This document shows positions 1 through 7,725 of a stretch of DNA of 64,000 nt, in pieces. The stretch lies in contig JBFWMD010000012.1 in assembly GCA_050251775.1 (NCBI GenBank), positions 3,043-67,042 on the forward strand. Direction: 5' to 3'. Within the stretch, counting starts at the first letter, position 1. Each line of letters starts with the position of its first letter. This stretch comes from Paucidesulfovibrio sp050251775 (GTDB taxonomy: Bacteria > Desulfobacterota > Desulfovibrionia > Desulfovibrionales > Desulfovibrionaceae). The notes under the pieces are model-generated. The model saw nothing but the letters and a program-made list of their open reading frames with translations. It was not told where the DNA came from and did no database searches. Both the position numbers and the translations under genes were made by a program.

Positions 1-1031
1 TTGGAGCGGTTGTCCTCGAAGAGGAAGGTCGGCAGGTGCTGGTCGTTGTAGGCCACGCTCGAGGCGTCCACGTCCGTGAGGTTGTTCACGGTCTGGTTGT
101 TCACGTTCTGGCTGAAGTCGTTGATATTGGTCACGGAAGCGGGCCGGGTCTGGTCGGGCAGGACCTTGGTGTCCAGCAGATCGATGAGCGCCCCGGTATC
201 CACGACATCGGTGCTGAGCACGAACTGCATCTTTTCAAGCGGTTCCCAGGTGGGGTGCGTTTCCTTGGGTTCCCAGGCGTTGACTTCCACAACGTGCTTG
301 AACTGGTCGCTGGGCCAGTTCTGGTTGTGTTGGGAGCGCGGGCCGTGGAAGTTGGTCATCTGGTGCGGGAAGACGCGTCCGGGACTCGGCGGATTGACCC
401 GTCCGGGCGGGGTGTTCGGGGAAATGCCGAGCTTGGGGGCGATGGGCACGAAGCCGCCGGGCAGGAAATGACTGCCGCCGTGGCTCATGGGCACGCTGCC
501 GCCGGGAGTGAAGTGGCTGGAGCCGGGCGTGGGCTGCACGTTGCCGCCCGGAGTGAAATGGAAGTAGCCTGGAGTGGGGCGCACATCCCCGCTGGGTGTG
601 AAGTGGCCGCCGGAATTGCTGCCCACGGGCACGTGTCCGGACGGAGTGAAGATTCCGCCCGTGGTGGACTGCACCGGAGTGCTGCCTGCGGGGGTGAAGT
701 GGTTGGCTCCACCTGTGGCCGCAGCGTTCTGGGCCACGGAAACCATCATGCCCCCGGTGGCCAGACCGCCGCCACCGCCGCCACCGCCGCCACCGCCTCC
801 GCCGCCACGACCCGCTCCGGCTCCGTCGATGGGAACCCAGCCGGGCGTGGTATCAATGGGCACGCGGGCCATGGAAGTGTCGATGGGCACATGGCCAGCG
901 GGCGAAACAGGCACGGATGCGGCGGGAGCGGGGCGCACCTCACCGGGCGGCCCGGCCGTGACGTGGCCGGGAGGTCCTGCCGTGGTCTGTCCCGGAGGTC
1001 CAGCCACAATGAAGTCGGTGACGCCGTCCAT
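1..1031 (-). CDS. Partial repeat-rich protein with poly-glycine linker, runs off the left edge
   Basis: I do not recognise this protein. The frame is open from the window edge to an ATG at 1031, which has a GGGAG ribosome site about 5 nt upstream; no stop is reached, so the C-terminus is missing. Visible order: short Pro/Gly repeats of the type AGPPG (residues about 10-35), VPID repeats, 14 consecutive glycines, then at least six spaced repeats of the type HFTPGG with VxPTPG, then a non-repetitive part rich in Asn, Asp and Gln. There is no signal peptide. It is transcribed away from the adjacent phage portal locus. A fibre, adhesin or scaffold role is possible from composition only. Confidence 0.7.
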   Translation of the reverse strand, partial: MDGVTDFIVAGPPGQTTAGPPGHVTAGPPGEVRPAPAASVPVSPAGHVPIDTSMARVPIDTTPGWVPIDGAGAGRGGGGGGGGGGGGGGLATGGMMVSVAQNAAATGGANHFTPAGSTPVQSTTGGIFTPSGHVPVGSNSGGHFTPSGDVRPTPGYFHFTPGGNVQPTPGSSHFTPGGSVPMSHGGSHFLPGGFVPIAPKLGISPNTPPGRVNPPSPGRVFPHQMTNFHGPRSQHNQNWPSDQFKHVVEVNAWEPKETHPTWEPLEKMQFVLSTDVVDTGALIDLLDTKVLPDQTRPASVTNINDFSQNVNNQTVNNLTDVDASSVAYNDQHLPTFLFEDNRS

Positions 1032-1175
1032 GCAGACTCCCGAAGGATGTTGGTGCTCGCGCACAATCTTCCCCAAGCTTATCTCAGGTAATCAAGAAAT
1101 CACGTTTGAACGAGCCTGTCAAGGCGCGCTGGCGGGCGCGCGGCCCTGAGCGCATTGATCCGAGTCCGGTCTGAA

Positions 1176-1256
1176 AACCCTGTCAACAGGGAAAATTCGT
1201 CTTTTTCCTTTCCAAAAACATTCCATTTTTATCCTGCCCGAAAAACCGGGGCTAGC
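1176..1256 (+). promoter_or_regulatory. 81-bp conserved element, copy 1 (upstream of portal locus)
   Basis: First of three copies of an 81-bp element. It starts AACCCTGTCAACAGGG (near-perfect 14-nt dyad at 1178-1191), continues with GTCTTTTT, an 18-nt variable spacer, ATTTTTATCC, and ends AAAACCGGGG plus CTAGC. It lies 49 nt before the first gene of virion locus A. The other copies are at 9258-9338 (+) and 62774-62854 (-). The placement suggests a promoter plus activator site; this is inference. Confidence 0.8.
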
Positions 1257-1305
1257 ATGGCCTCGCGCCGGAATGGTCCGGTGCGCAAACGCAAGGAGGA
1301 GCATC

Positions 1306-1617
1306 ATGGGAGGAGCGGCATCCGTGGTAGCCACGGTGGCGGGTCTTGCTTCGGGCTTGGCTGGTTCCGGGTCCAGGAGCGCTGGTTCAAGCGGACTGAG
1401 CGCAGCGGAATTGCGCGCACAGGAGCTGGAGGAGACGCGGCAAAACGAGGCAGAAGAGCGGCGCAAAGACCGCGAGCGCAAGGAAGAGGCCCGGGAATTG
1501 GCAGCGGTGCGCAAGCAGCGCGCCAATGCGGGGTCATTGCTTTCCGGAGGCGGCAGCGCGCTTCTGAGCACAGCGGACGTGAGCCGGAGCGCGCTCAAAG
1601 GGAAGTTGGGCGAATGA
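1306..1617 (+). CDS. Small Gly/Ala-rich phage-locus protein
   Basis: A 103-residue protein opening virion locus A. The start at 1306 is chosen over an in-frame ATG at 1273 because AAGGAGGAG lies just before it. It has a Gly/Ala/Ser-rich hydrophobic N-terminus, a strongly charged Glu/Arg helix in the middle, and a Ser/Gly-rich end containing SLLSGGGSALLS. The layout recalls the larger gp14-like protein at 11596-12105, whose C-terminal half has SGVSLSSGSPLA. Its stop overlaps the portal start (ATGA), implying translational coupling. Probably a minor virion protein; function unknown. Confidence 0.75.
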   Translation: MGGAASVVATVAGLASGLAGSGSRSAGSSGLSAAELRAQELEETRQNEAEERRKDRERKEEARELAAVRKQRANAGSLLSGGGSALLSTADVSRSALKGKLGE

Positions 1618-3221
1618 GACCGCGCGACGCACGCCTGGAACTGGAGCTGGCCGAGCGCATCCGCACCCGGCTGGAAGGCATGCGCTCGGCACGTTCCCAT
1701 TGGGAGCCTGTCTGGCGTGATCTCAGCGACTACATCCTGCCGCGCAAGAATTCCTTTGGCAGCGGCATGCAACGGGGTTCCGCCGGGGATGAACTGATCT
1801 ACGATTCCACGCCGACCCATGCCCTGGAGCAGCTCGCTTCCGGCCTGGGCGGGCTGCTGACCAATCCGTCCTTGCCCTGGTTCGGGATTCGGGTCCGCGA
1901 GTCTGACATGGCGGACCGGCGCGATGTGCGCGTGTTTCTGCAGCAGGCCCGGGAGCGCATGATCCGGCTGTTCAACACGGAATCCACCGGGTTCCAGGCC
2001 CATGTCCACGAGTTGTACCTGGACATCGTGCTGCTGGGCACGGCCGTGATGTACGTGGAGGCGGACCCGGACACGGTGGTGCGTTTTTCCACGCGGCCTC
2101 TGGGCGAGGTCTACGTCGCGGAGAGCGCGCGCGGCGTGGTGGATACGGTTTTCCGGCACTACGAGCTGACCGCGCGGCAGGCGCTTCAGGAATGGGGCGA
2201 GGACTGCTCGGAGCGGGTGCGCAATCTTGCGGCGGATCGTCCCGAAGACAAGGTGGAAATTCTGCACGCGGTCTTTCCGCGCGCGGACCGCGATCCCGCC
2301 GGGTTCACCAGCGCGGACTTTCCCTGGGCCAGTGTGCAGTTGGAGCTGGAAACCAGCCATGTGCTGGAGGAAAGCGGGTATCTGGAAATGCCCTACATGG
2401 CGCCGCGCTGGTCCAAGGCCGCAGGGGAGACCTACGGTCGCGGTCCGGGGCTGACTTCCCTGTCCGACGTGCGCGTGCTCAACGCCATGTCCCGCACCGC
2501 GCTCATGGCCGCGGAGAAAATGAGCGACCCGCCGCTGATGGTTCCGGACGACGGTTTTCTCGGGCCGGTGCATACGGGTCCGGGCGGGCTTTCCTATTAC
2601 CGCGCCGGAAGCCGGGACCGTATCGAGGCCATGCCCGTGGCCGTGGATCTCAAGTCGGCCGAGGAGATGATGCGCACGCGCCGGGAATCGGTGCGCCGGA
2701 TCTATCTTTCGGACCAGCTCTCGCCCGAGGGGCCGGGCATGACCGCCACCGAGGCCGTGATCCGCCAGAGCGAGAAAATGCGACTGCTCGGTCCGGTACT
2801 GGGCCGGATGCAGACGGAATTCCTCAGCCCGTTGATTCGCCGGGTCTTCAACATCCTGCTGCGGGCCGGAGAATTGCCGCAGCTGCCGTCGGGTCTGCGG
2901 GCCCGCGACCTGGACGTGGAATACCTCTCTCCAGTGGCCCGGGCGCAGAAGCAGTACGAAGCCCAGTCCCTGCTCCAGGTGGTGGATTATCTTGGGCCAT
3001 TTCTGCGCAGCGGCGATCCTTACGGAATCATGGACAACTTTGAGACGGACCGCATTGCGCGGCACGCAGCGGAAATGTTCGGCACGCCCGGCGATTATCT
3101 GCGGCCCGAGGATGAGGTCCGGCTGCGCCGGCAGGAACGGATGAAGGCGGCCCAGGGCGCGACGTTGGCCGATCAGGCCGGAGAGGAAGCATCGCAGGAA
3201 GCCGGAGGTGCGGCGCAATGA
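1614..3221 (+). CDS. Podovirus portal (head-tail connector) protein, T7 gp8-like
   Basis: A 535-residue protein, close to the 536 residues of T7 gp8. It would form the dodecameric ring at the unique capsid vertex through which DNA passes. The N-terminus has the family's helical region with WRDLSDYILPRKN and later LASGLGGLLTNPSLPWF. Further on are GRGPGLTSLSDVRVLN and a C-terminal stretch with GPVLGRMQTEFLSPLI, both typical of head-tail connector proteins. The start at 1614 overlaps the preceding stop by 4 nt. The long antisense frame here is a shadow. The gene is intact, which argues against simple prophage decay. Confidence 0.92.
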   Translation: MRPRDARLELELAERIRTRLEGMRSARSHWEPVWRDLSDYILPRKNSFGSGMQRGSAGDELIYDSTPTHALEQLASGLGGLLTNPSLPWFGIRVRESDMADRRDVRVFLQQARERMIRLFNTESTGFQAHVHELYLDIVLLGTAVMYVEADPDTVVRFSTRPLGEVYVAESARGVVDTVFRHYELTARQALQEWGEDCSERVRNLAADRPEDKVEILHAVFPRADRDPAGFTSADFPWASVQLELETSHVLEESGYLEMPYMAPRWSKAAGETYGRGPGLTSLSDVRVLNAMSRTALMAAEKMSDPPLMVPDDGFLGPVHTGPGGLSYYRAGSRDRIEAMPVAVDLKSAEEMMRTRRESVRRIYLSDQLSPEGPGMTATEAVIRQSEKMRLLGPVLGRMQTEFLSPLIRRVFNILLRAGELPQLPSGLRARDLDVEYLSPVARAQKQYEAQSLLQVVDYLGPFLRSGDPYGIMDNFETDRIARHAAEMFGTPGDYLRPEDEVRLRRQERMKAAQGATLADQAGEEASQEAGGAAQ

Positions 3222-3487
3222 GCGGGCTGGAAGGCGACCATCGGGAACAGGGTCGGCTGGCCGACCTGGAGCGAGCCTATGCGCGGGTTTTTGACGGTCC
3301 GGACGGCGAAGCGGTCTTTGCGGATCTGATGCGCCAGGGGCGCTACGATCTGCCGCTGTTCACCCCGGACGCGCTGGAACTTGCCCACGCCGAGGGACGG
3401 CGGAGCATGGCCCTGCACATCCGGCGCATGGCCGGGCGCGGGCGTAAGGGCGCTACTGGAGCGCGTGCAGCGCGTTCAGATGCGTGA
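3218..3487 (+). CDS. Bbp19-like phage protein
   Basis: An 89-residue protein whose ATG overlaps the portal stop (ATGA). The pattern VFDGPDGEAVFADLM, then a Phe/Pro segment, then AEGRRSMALHIRRM matches the small Bbp19-like family that sits just after the portal gene in BPP-1-type podoviruses; this assignment is from recall. Its role in the virion is not established. The Ala/Arg-rich tail overlaps, on the opposite strand, the end of a tiny membrane ORF at 3453-3569. Confidence 0.7.
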   Translation: MSGLEGDHREQGRLADLERAYARVFDGPDGEAVFADLMRQGRYDLPLFTPDALELAHAEGRRSMALHIRRMAGRGRKGATGARAARSDA

Positions 3488-3569
3488 CCCAGGTGCTCAG
3501 GGCCAGACTGGCGGCATAGGCGGCCACGCCGAGCAGGGTGACGCGGAAGAAGGAACGAAGCTGTCGCAT
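3453..3569 (-). CDS. Tiny single-span membrane protein candidate
   Basis: A 38-residue ORF with a clear AAGGAGAG ribosome site about 6 nt before its ATG at 3569. After a basic N-terminus (MRQLRSFFR) it has one hydrophobic span of about 18 residues and ends in a short His/Leu-rich tail. It converges on and overlaps the last 35 nt of the Bbp19-like gene. A holin-like or regulatory role is possible, but nothing beyond the ribosome site and the membrane span supports it. Confidence 0.45.
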   Translation of the reverse strand: MRQLRSFFRVTLLGVAAYAASLALSTWVTHLNALHALQ

Positions 3570-3689
3570 GTAAGGCTCTCCTTCAGAGGGTTGCCGGAAC
3601 GGATTTCCGGTTTAGCCAACGAAGCAAGGCCTATGCCATTGGAAATATTAAACATACTAGAAAAACTCTAGAGAAAATGGAGGAACGTC

Positions 3690-4529
3690 ATGGATCAGCT
3701 GAATCAGGAACAAGGTTGGTGGCTTGAGTTGCCTGCGGAGTGGCGCGCTCCCTTGCGTGGCGAGGACGGCATGGAACGTGAGGTTCCCCTGCGGGAGCAT
3801 CCGGCCCTGCGCAAGTACGCGAGCAAGGACGAGGCCGTGAAGGCCCTGGTGCATGCCCAGCGCATGCTCGGGCGCAGGCCCGAGGGCTATGTGCGTGTTC
3901 CCGGCACGGATGCCGCGCCCGAGGAGCAGGCGGAGTTTCGCGCGGCATTGGGCCTGCCCGAAGCGCCGGACGGCTATGGCCTGCCCGAAGTGGAACTGCC
4001 CGAGGGTTTTGAGCTGCGGGAGGAATTGCGCAACGCGTATTTGACCAAGGCGTACGAGCTGGGCCTGACCCCGGCACAGGTCAGCGGTCTTTTCGAATGG
4101 TTCGTGCCGCTGAACGTCGAGGCGGCCCAGGAACTGGGTTCGGAGACCGAGCGTCGGCGCAGCGGAGAGCTGGAAAGCCTGCGCAGTGTGCATCGGGGCG
4201 AGACGCGTTCCGTGCTGGAGGCGGCGCGTCAGGCCGCGCTGGCCTTGGGCGGGGAGGAACTGGTGCATGCGCTGGACGAAACCGGGGCCGCGGACCGGGC
4301 CGTGGTGGTCAACGCGCTTTCCCGCCTGGCTCCGGTCATGCTCGAAGGCCGGTTTCGCTTCCGCGACGCCGGAGGCGTACAGGGGCTGACCCTGAACAAG
4401 CTCAAGGAGATGATGCGCGACCCGCGCTACCAGGATCCGTTGCAGCGTGACCCGGAATTCGTGGCCCAGGTGACCAAGGGATTCGAGATGCTCTTCCCCG
4501 GCAAGTACGAGCCGGGAACCAGGGTCTGA
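3690..4529 (+). CDS. Capsid scaffolding / assembly protein
   Basis: A 279-residue acidic, helical protein with no signal or membrane span, preceded by GGAGG. The segment HPALRKYASKDEAVKALVHAQRMLG followed by PEG..VP, a variable Glu/Pro region and the DPRYQDP-containing C-terminus is the pattern of podoviral capsid assembly/scaffold proteins. These fill the procapsid and leave on maturation. In related phages the major capsid gene follows directly; here it is absent and lies at 61828-62658 on the other strand. An AT-rich 200-bp gap separates this gene from the Bbp19-like gene. Confidence 0.8.
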   Translation: MDQLNQEQGWWLELPAEWRAPLRGEDGMEREVPLREHPALRKYASKDEAVKALVHAQRMLGRRPEGYVRVPGTDAAPEEQAEFRAALGLPEAPDGYGLPEVELPEGFELREELRNAYLTKAYELGLTPAQVSGLFEWFVPLNVEAAQELGSETERRRSGELESLRSVHRGETRSVLEAARQAALALGGEELVHALDETGAADRAVVVNALSRLAPVMLEGRFRFRDAGGVQGLTLNKLKEMMRDPRYQDPLQRDPEFVAQVTKGFEMLFPGKYEPGTRV

Positions 4530-4550
4530 TCGGCTCAAGGAGGATCAGGG

Positions 4551-4576
4551 GCGGTCCCGGTCTTGTGCCGGGCCGC
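4551..4576 (+). terminator. Weak hairpin after the scaffold gene
   Basis: GCGGtCCCGG pairs with CCGGGCCGC with one bulge and a 7-nt loop. There is no T-run, so it is only a weak terminator candidate. An unused AAGGAGGAT ribosome-site-like sequence lies between the scaffold stop and this hairpin. Confidence 0.3.
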
Positions 4577-4597
4577 TCGCTTCTCCACCGTGAAGAT

Positions 4598-4855
4598 CTA
4601 GTTGTCGCGCAGTACGCCCATGAAGAGCAGGGCGGCAGCGCGCTCCTGGGGCAGGGTGATGTTGCCGTCCGCGTCGGTCTGAGGTTCGCCGGAGTGGAGG
4701 GAATCGCCCTCATCCGGGGCAACGTCGACGGCCGCGGTCACGGTGCGGCCGGCATCGGCAACGAGCATGGCCCGTGTGTTGAAGTCGTTGGAGATCAGCG
4801 CGGCAAAGACCGTAACGACCAGGGCCATGATCATGAATGTAAGCGTTTTATACAT
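4598..4855 (-). CDS. Small membrane-anchored protein
   Basis: An 85-residue protein starting at an ATG preceded by CGAGGT. Residues about 4-22 form one hydrophobic segment (MYKTLTFMIMALVV...). The remainder is acidic with Asp/Glu-rich patches and would lie outside the membrane. No family is recognised. The start context (MYK, GAGGT) resembles that of another small membrane ORF at 25821-25982, though the sequences are not clearly homologous. Confidence 0.6.
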   Translation of the reverse strand: MYKTLTFMIMALVVTVFAALISNDFNTRAMLVADAGRTVTAAVDVAPDEGDSLHSGEPQTDADGNITLPQERAAALLFMGVLRDN

Positions 4856-5329
4856 GGGGACCTCGATTCCCGTTTGCTGCGGAGAAAGCCGGTCAAAAGC
4901 GCTCCGCGTTCCGGGGACGCCTGTCGGGTAGAAAAATGCCCGCCAAAGCGCAAGGTAAAAAATTGCAAATTGGATTGAATTATTGCCATCCGCACATCCA
5001 GAAAACAGTGGGCTTTTGTTCCCGACGTTCACAGCCGTAGCAGCAAATGGCGAGACCATCGATACGTTCGGCTGATGCTGATGAACAAATTGCAACGATT
5101 AACACATTGTAATAAAGAGAGATTATAGTATATATCTAGCTAAACATGAAAGACTGTTTGAACAGAGAGGAGGAAGGTGAAAAGATTCCAGCGTCGAGTG
5201 GAAGAAGAATAATCACTCTTGATGGTTTGTAAACGTGAAGACGTAGAAAATCCGTCGAAAAAGAAGAGAAGACCAAAGCCTGACGGGAAAACCGGGAGAA
5301 TGGCAGTAGGGCGAAACCGCGCCCTGGCG
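4856..5329. other. AT-rich gene-free stretch
   Basis: This 474-bp stretch includes a markedly AT-rich tract (about 4960-5160) with possible promoter-like hexamers (TTGCAA, TTGTAA, TAGTAT) but no well-spaced pair I would defend. A GGAGGAAGGTG ribosome-site-like run at about 5168-5178 leads only to an 11-codon frame. I see no convincing gene. Confidence 0.4.
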
Positions 5330-5974
5330 TCAACCGTGAAGCAGCAACAAACGGGGCAAGCGCCCTTTGGTCAGCCGGGCGCCGAGATGGATCAGGTCGC
5401 AGGTGATGCGTCCGCGCAACGGAGTTGCGGTGGGGTCGAAACCGTCCCGGCCACGTGCGCGGAAGTATTCCCGAGTGAACCAGAAGGCCAGTCCCTCCTG
5501 GTAGGAGAGCAGCAGCGGAAAGAGCAGGGCGTCCAGCAGGGCGTGGGTCGCCTCCCGAAAGGGATTGCTGTTCAGGTAGGCCAGGGCCAGGGCACGGGTC
5601 AGCTCCTGTTCGGCGTGCGGTCCGTAACGAATCACGATTTCCCGGTCCGGAAGAATGCCTGGCAGCAGGGGGAAGAAATAAAGCAGGGCGATGCAGAAGG
5701 CTGTGAACAGGACCGCAGCCGGACTGAACCAACGCGCCCAGAAAAAGAGGGCGAGTGCAAGCAGCAGTCCGCCCGCCAGGGAATACAGCGCGCTGCGGCG
5801 CAGCTTGGAGGGGCTGAGGCGCACTCCGGGATCCGGGTCCTCTTCGAGGAGTTCCTCGGAAAGGGGCGGGGCAAAGGAAAGCCCACCTCGTTTCAGGCCC
5901 AGGGAAGGCAGGCCGAGATCCTGGCGAAACCAGCCGAGGACATCCCGGACCAGGGCCTTTTCCACATTGTTCAT
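5330..5974 (-). CDS. Integral membrane protein of unknown function
   Basis: A 214-residue protein with a start at 5974 preceded by AGGAGC. Two adjacent hydrophobic segments around residues 65-105 (SLAGGLLLALALFFWARWF, then AVLFTAFCIALLYFFPLLPG) form a hairpin in the membrane. The N-terminus is soluble with an EELLEEDPDPG stretch, and the C-terminal half is cytoplasm-like and Arg-rich. It is divergent from the tail tubular gene at 6071. I do not recognise the family. Confidence 0.75.
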   Translation of the reverse strand: MNNVEKALVRDVLGWFRQDLGLPSLGLKRGGLSFAPPLSEELLEEDPDPGVRLSPSKLRRSALYSLAGGLLLALALFFWARWFSPAAVLFTAFCIALLYFFPLLPGILPDREIVIRYGPHAEQELTRALALAYLNSNPFREATHALLDALLFPLLLSYQEGLAFWFTREYFRARGRDGFDPTATPLRGRITCDLIHLGARLTKGRLPRLLLLHG

Positions 5975-6070
5975 GGGTGCTCCTGCGTGTCTTGCGCGCG
6001 CGGGGTCAGGGGGCTGCCGAAACATTGACCAGCGCGGGCAACGCGCAAACCTTACGAAAGGGGGATTGAA

Positions 6071-6655
6071 ATGGCAACGAGCGTGATCGAAATCTGCAAC
6101 AACGCGCTTCAGGACCTGGGCGAGGATCCCATTTCCTCGCTCACCGAAGGGAACAAGGCTTCCCGGCTCTGCAACCAGCGCTGGCCATCCGTTCGAGATG
6201 CAGTGCTGCGGGCGCATCCCTGGAACTGCGCCATGTCCCAGGCCGAGCTGGCCGCAAACCTGGATGCGCCGCTTTGGAAATGGAACTGCCGTTACGAACT
6301 GCCTGCGGACTTTCTGCGCATCGTGGGCGTGGTCAGCCGGCTTCAGGAGAACGTGGAGCGCTGGGAGATCCAGGGGCGGCATATTCTCTGCGATGAGGAC
6401 GCGCCCATTTACATTTCCTATGTGCGACGGGAAACCGATCCGCAGCGCTACGATGCGCTGATTTCGGAGGCGCTTTCCGCGCGCATGGCCGCAGTGCTGG
6501 CCTATCCGCTCACGGGTTCCACCAACCTGGCCAAGGAATATTGGGACGTTTACAACGAGAAGGTGCTGGAGGCACGGGGCGTGGATGCGCGCGAAGGCGT
6601 GCCTGAATCCGTGGCGCCCAATGCCTGGCTTACGGCTAAGCTCGGTCGGGGCTGA
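6071..6655 (+). CDS. Tail tubular protein A (podovirus gp11-like adaptor)
   Basis: A 194-residue protein with AAGGGGGATT upstream of its ATG. The N-terminus SVIEICNNALQDLGEDPISSL followed by AWRSVRDAVLRAHPWN-like sequence (here QRWPSVRDAVLRAHPWNCA) and ELPADFLRIVGV is characteristic of tail tubular protein A / gp11 adaptors, which ring the portal and connect it to the nozzle. It stands alone: the 81-bp element is not upstream, and the flanking genes are cellular. It may rely on its own promoter or on read-through from locus A. Confidence 0.85.
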   Translation: MATSVIEICNNALQDLGEDPISSLTEGNKASRLCNQRWPSVRDAVLRAHPWNCAMSQAELAANLDAPLWKWNCRYELPADFLRIVGVVSRLQENVERWEIQGRHILCDEDAPIYISYVRRETDPQRYDALISEALSARMAAVLAYPLTGSTNLAKEYWDVYNEKVLEARGVDAREGVPESVAPNAWLTAKLGRG

Positions 6656-6694
6656 GGCCGGAAACGCGGCCCAAAAAACGGTGTCAAGGTATAC

Positions 6695-6734
6695 ACCCCG
6701 GCGCACGGTTTTGTTCGCCGGGGTGGTCTCTTTT
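6695..6734 (+). terminator. Hairpin after tail tubular gene
   Basis: A perfect 9-bp stem, ACCCCGGCG with CGCCGGGGT, encloses a 12-nt loop and is followed by GGTCTCTTTT. It is a plausible intrinsic terminator for the gene ending at 6655. Confidence 0.55.
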
Positions 6735-6826
6735 GCGGAAGCTGAAGTCGGAATTCGAGGCCGGAATCCAAAATCGACCAGGAGGGGGTGAGCCGGTTCA
6801 TTTCAAAAAGGTGCAGCAGGCCCTGT

Positions 6827-7042
6827 TCAGCGGGGCAGATAGTGCGGCGGCAATGGGTCCTCCCCCTTTTCGCCCTCGGGCAGGGCCGCGCGCAGGGCGC
6901 GATAACGTCCGGCCAGAATTTCGAGCTGTTTGCGCAGTTCCATGATCTCCTGTTGCTGTTCCGCCACAACGCGGCTCAGTTCCTCCACCTCGCTGTCGCG
7001 CAGGGCCTGCTGTTCTTCCAGGCGGGTCAGGCGTTCTTCCAT
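6827..7042 (-). CDS. slyX: SlyX family protein
   Basis: A 71-residue coiled-coil protein: MEERLTRLEEQQALRDSEVEELS, a heptad helix, then the conserved C-terminal PLPPHY. Length and motif match SlyX, a small cytoplasmic protein of uncertain function originally linked to SlyD. It follows the cyclase gene on the same strand 18 nt downstream, so they are probably cotranscribed. Confidence 0.85.
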   Translation of the reverse strand: MEERLTRLEEQQALRDSEVEELSRVVAEQQQEIMELRKQLEILAGRYRALRAALPEGEKGEDPLPPHYLPR

Positions 7043-7060
7043 GTATTTCTCCGGTGCAGT

Positions 7061-7714
7061 TCAGGAAATTTTGTTCGGGATTGTCGCCAGGCAGCGGCAG
7101 GGCGCGCCGTCCGCGCTGGAAAGGGGCAGGGGCGCGCAGATGAACGTGAACCCGGAATCAGGCAGTTCGGACAGGTTGCAGAGATTTTCCACGATGAGCA
7201 TGCCCGCCCTGAGCAGACTGCGATGCACCGGAAGTTCCGGATCGTCGCCGCGTTCGGGCGAGCCCGTGTCCAGACCCAGGCCGGTGATGCCGAGTCCGGC
7301 CAGCAGTTCGGCGGCGGCCGGGGTCAGTTCGGGGTGACCCCGGAAATAGTCGGGTCTGTTCCAGTGCCGTTCCCATCCGGTCCAGAGCAGCAGCCAGTCA
7401 CAGCGGGCGGGCAGCAGGGGCCGGAGATGCTCCGGGCCGATGCGTCCGGCATTGCCGCGCACGACCGCGCGGAGATCAAGCCGTCGGCCCTGGCCGATCC
7501 AGGCTTCCGGCGAAAAGCTGTCCAGGGTCGCGCCGCCGGGCAAAAGATGCGCGGGAGCGTCGCAATGTGTGCCCATGTGTGAGGTCAGTCGGAACCAGGA
7601 TTCGCGAAAGTCGTGGACGCCAAGATCGGCCAGCGTTCCGAATTCAGGTGCGGGAGTGCCGGGAAACACGGGAATCTCCAGGGTCAGGGCGTGCGTGAGA
7701 TCAATGACGCGCAT
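7061..7714 (-). CDS. Cyclase family protein (kynurenine formamidase-like)
   Basis: A 217-residue metal-dependent hydrolase of the cyclase superfamily (PF04199). The motif HMGTHCDAPAH is the metal-binding HxGTHxDxPxH signature, and VIDLTHALTLEIPVFPG is the typical N-terminus. Family members include arylformamidase and isatin hydrolase; the substrate here is unknown. The ATG at 7714 is preferred (GAGG upstream) over a GTG at 7729. It nearly abuts the TraB/GumN gene, suggesting one minus-strand operon from 9160 to 6827. Confidence 0.85.
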   Translation of the reverse strand: MRVIDLTHALTLEIPVFPGTPAPEFGTLADLGVHDFRESWFRLTSHMGTHCDAPAHLLPGGATLDSFSPEAWIGQGRRLDLRAVVRGNAGRIGPEHLRPLLPARCDWLLLWTGWERHWNRPDYFRGHPELTPAAAELLAGLGITGLGLDTGSPERGDDPELPVHRSLLRAGMLIVENLCNLSELPDSGFTFICAPLPLSSADGAPCRCLATIPNKIS

Positions 7715-7725
7715 GGTCCGCAGCC

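Noticed and set aside
1119..3218. 699-codon minus-strand open frame
   Set aside because: Shadow of the portal gene; no ribosome site and low-complexity composition.
5146..5232. 28-codon frame in the AT-rich gap
   Set aside because: No ribosome site before its ATG and no conserved feature.
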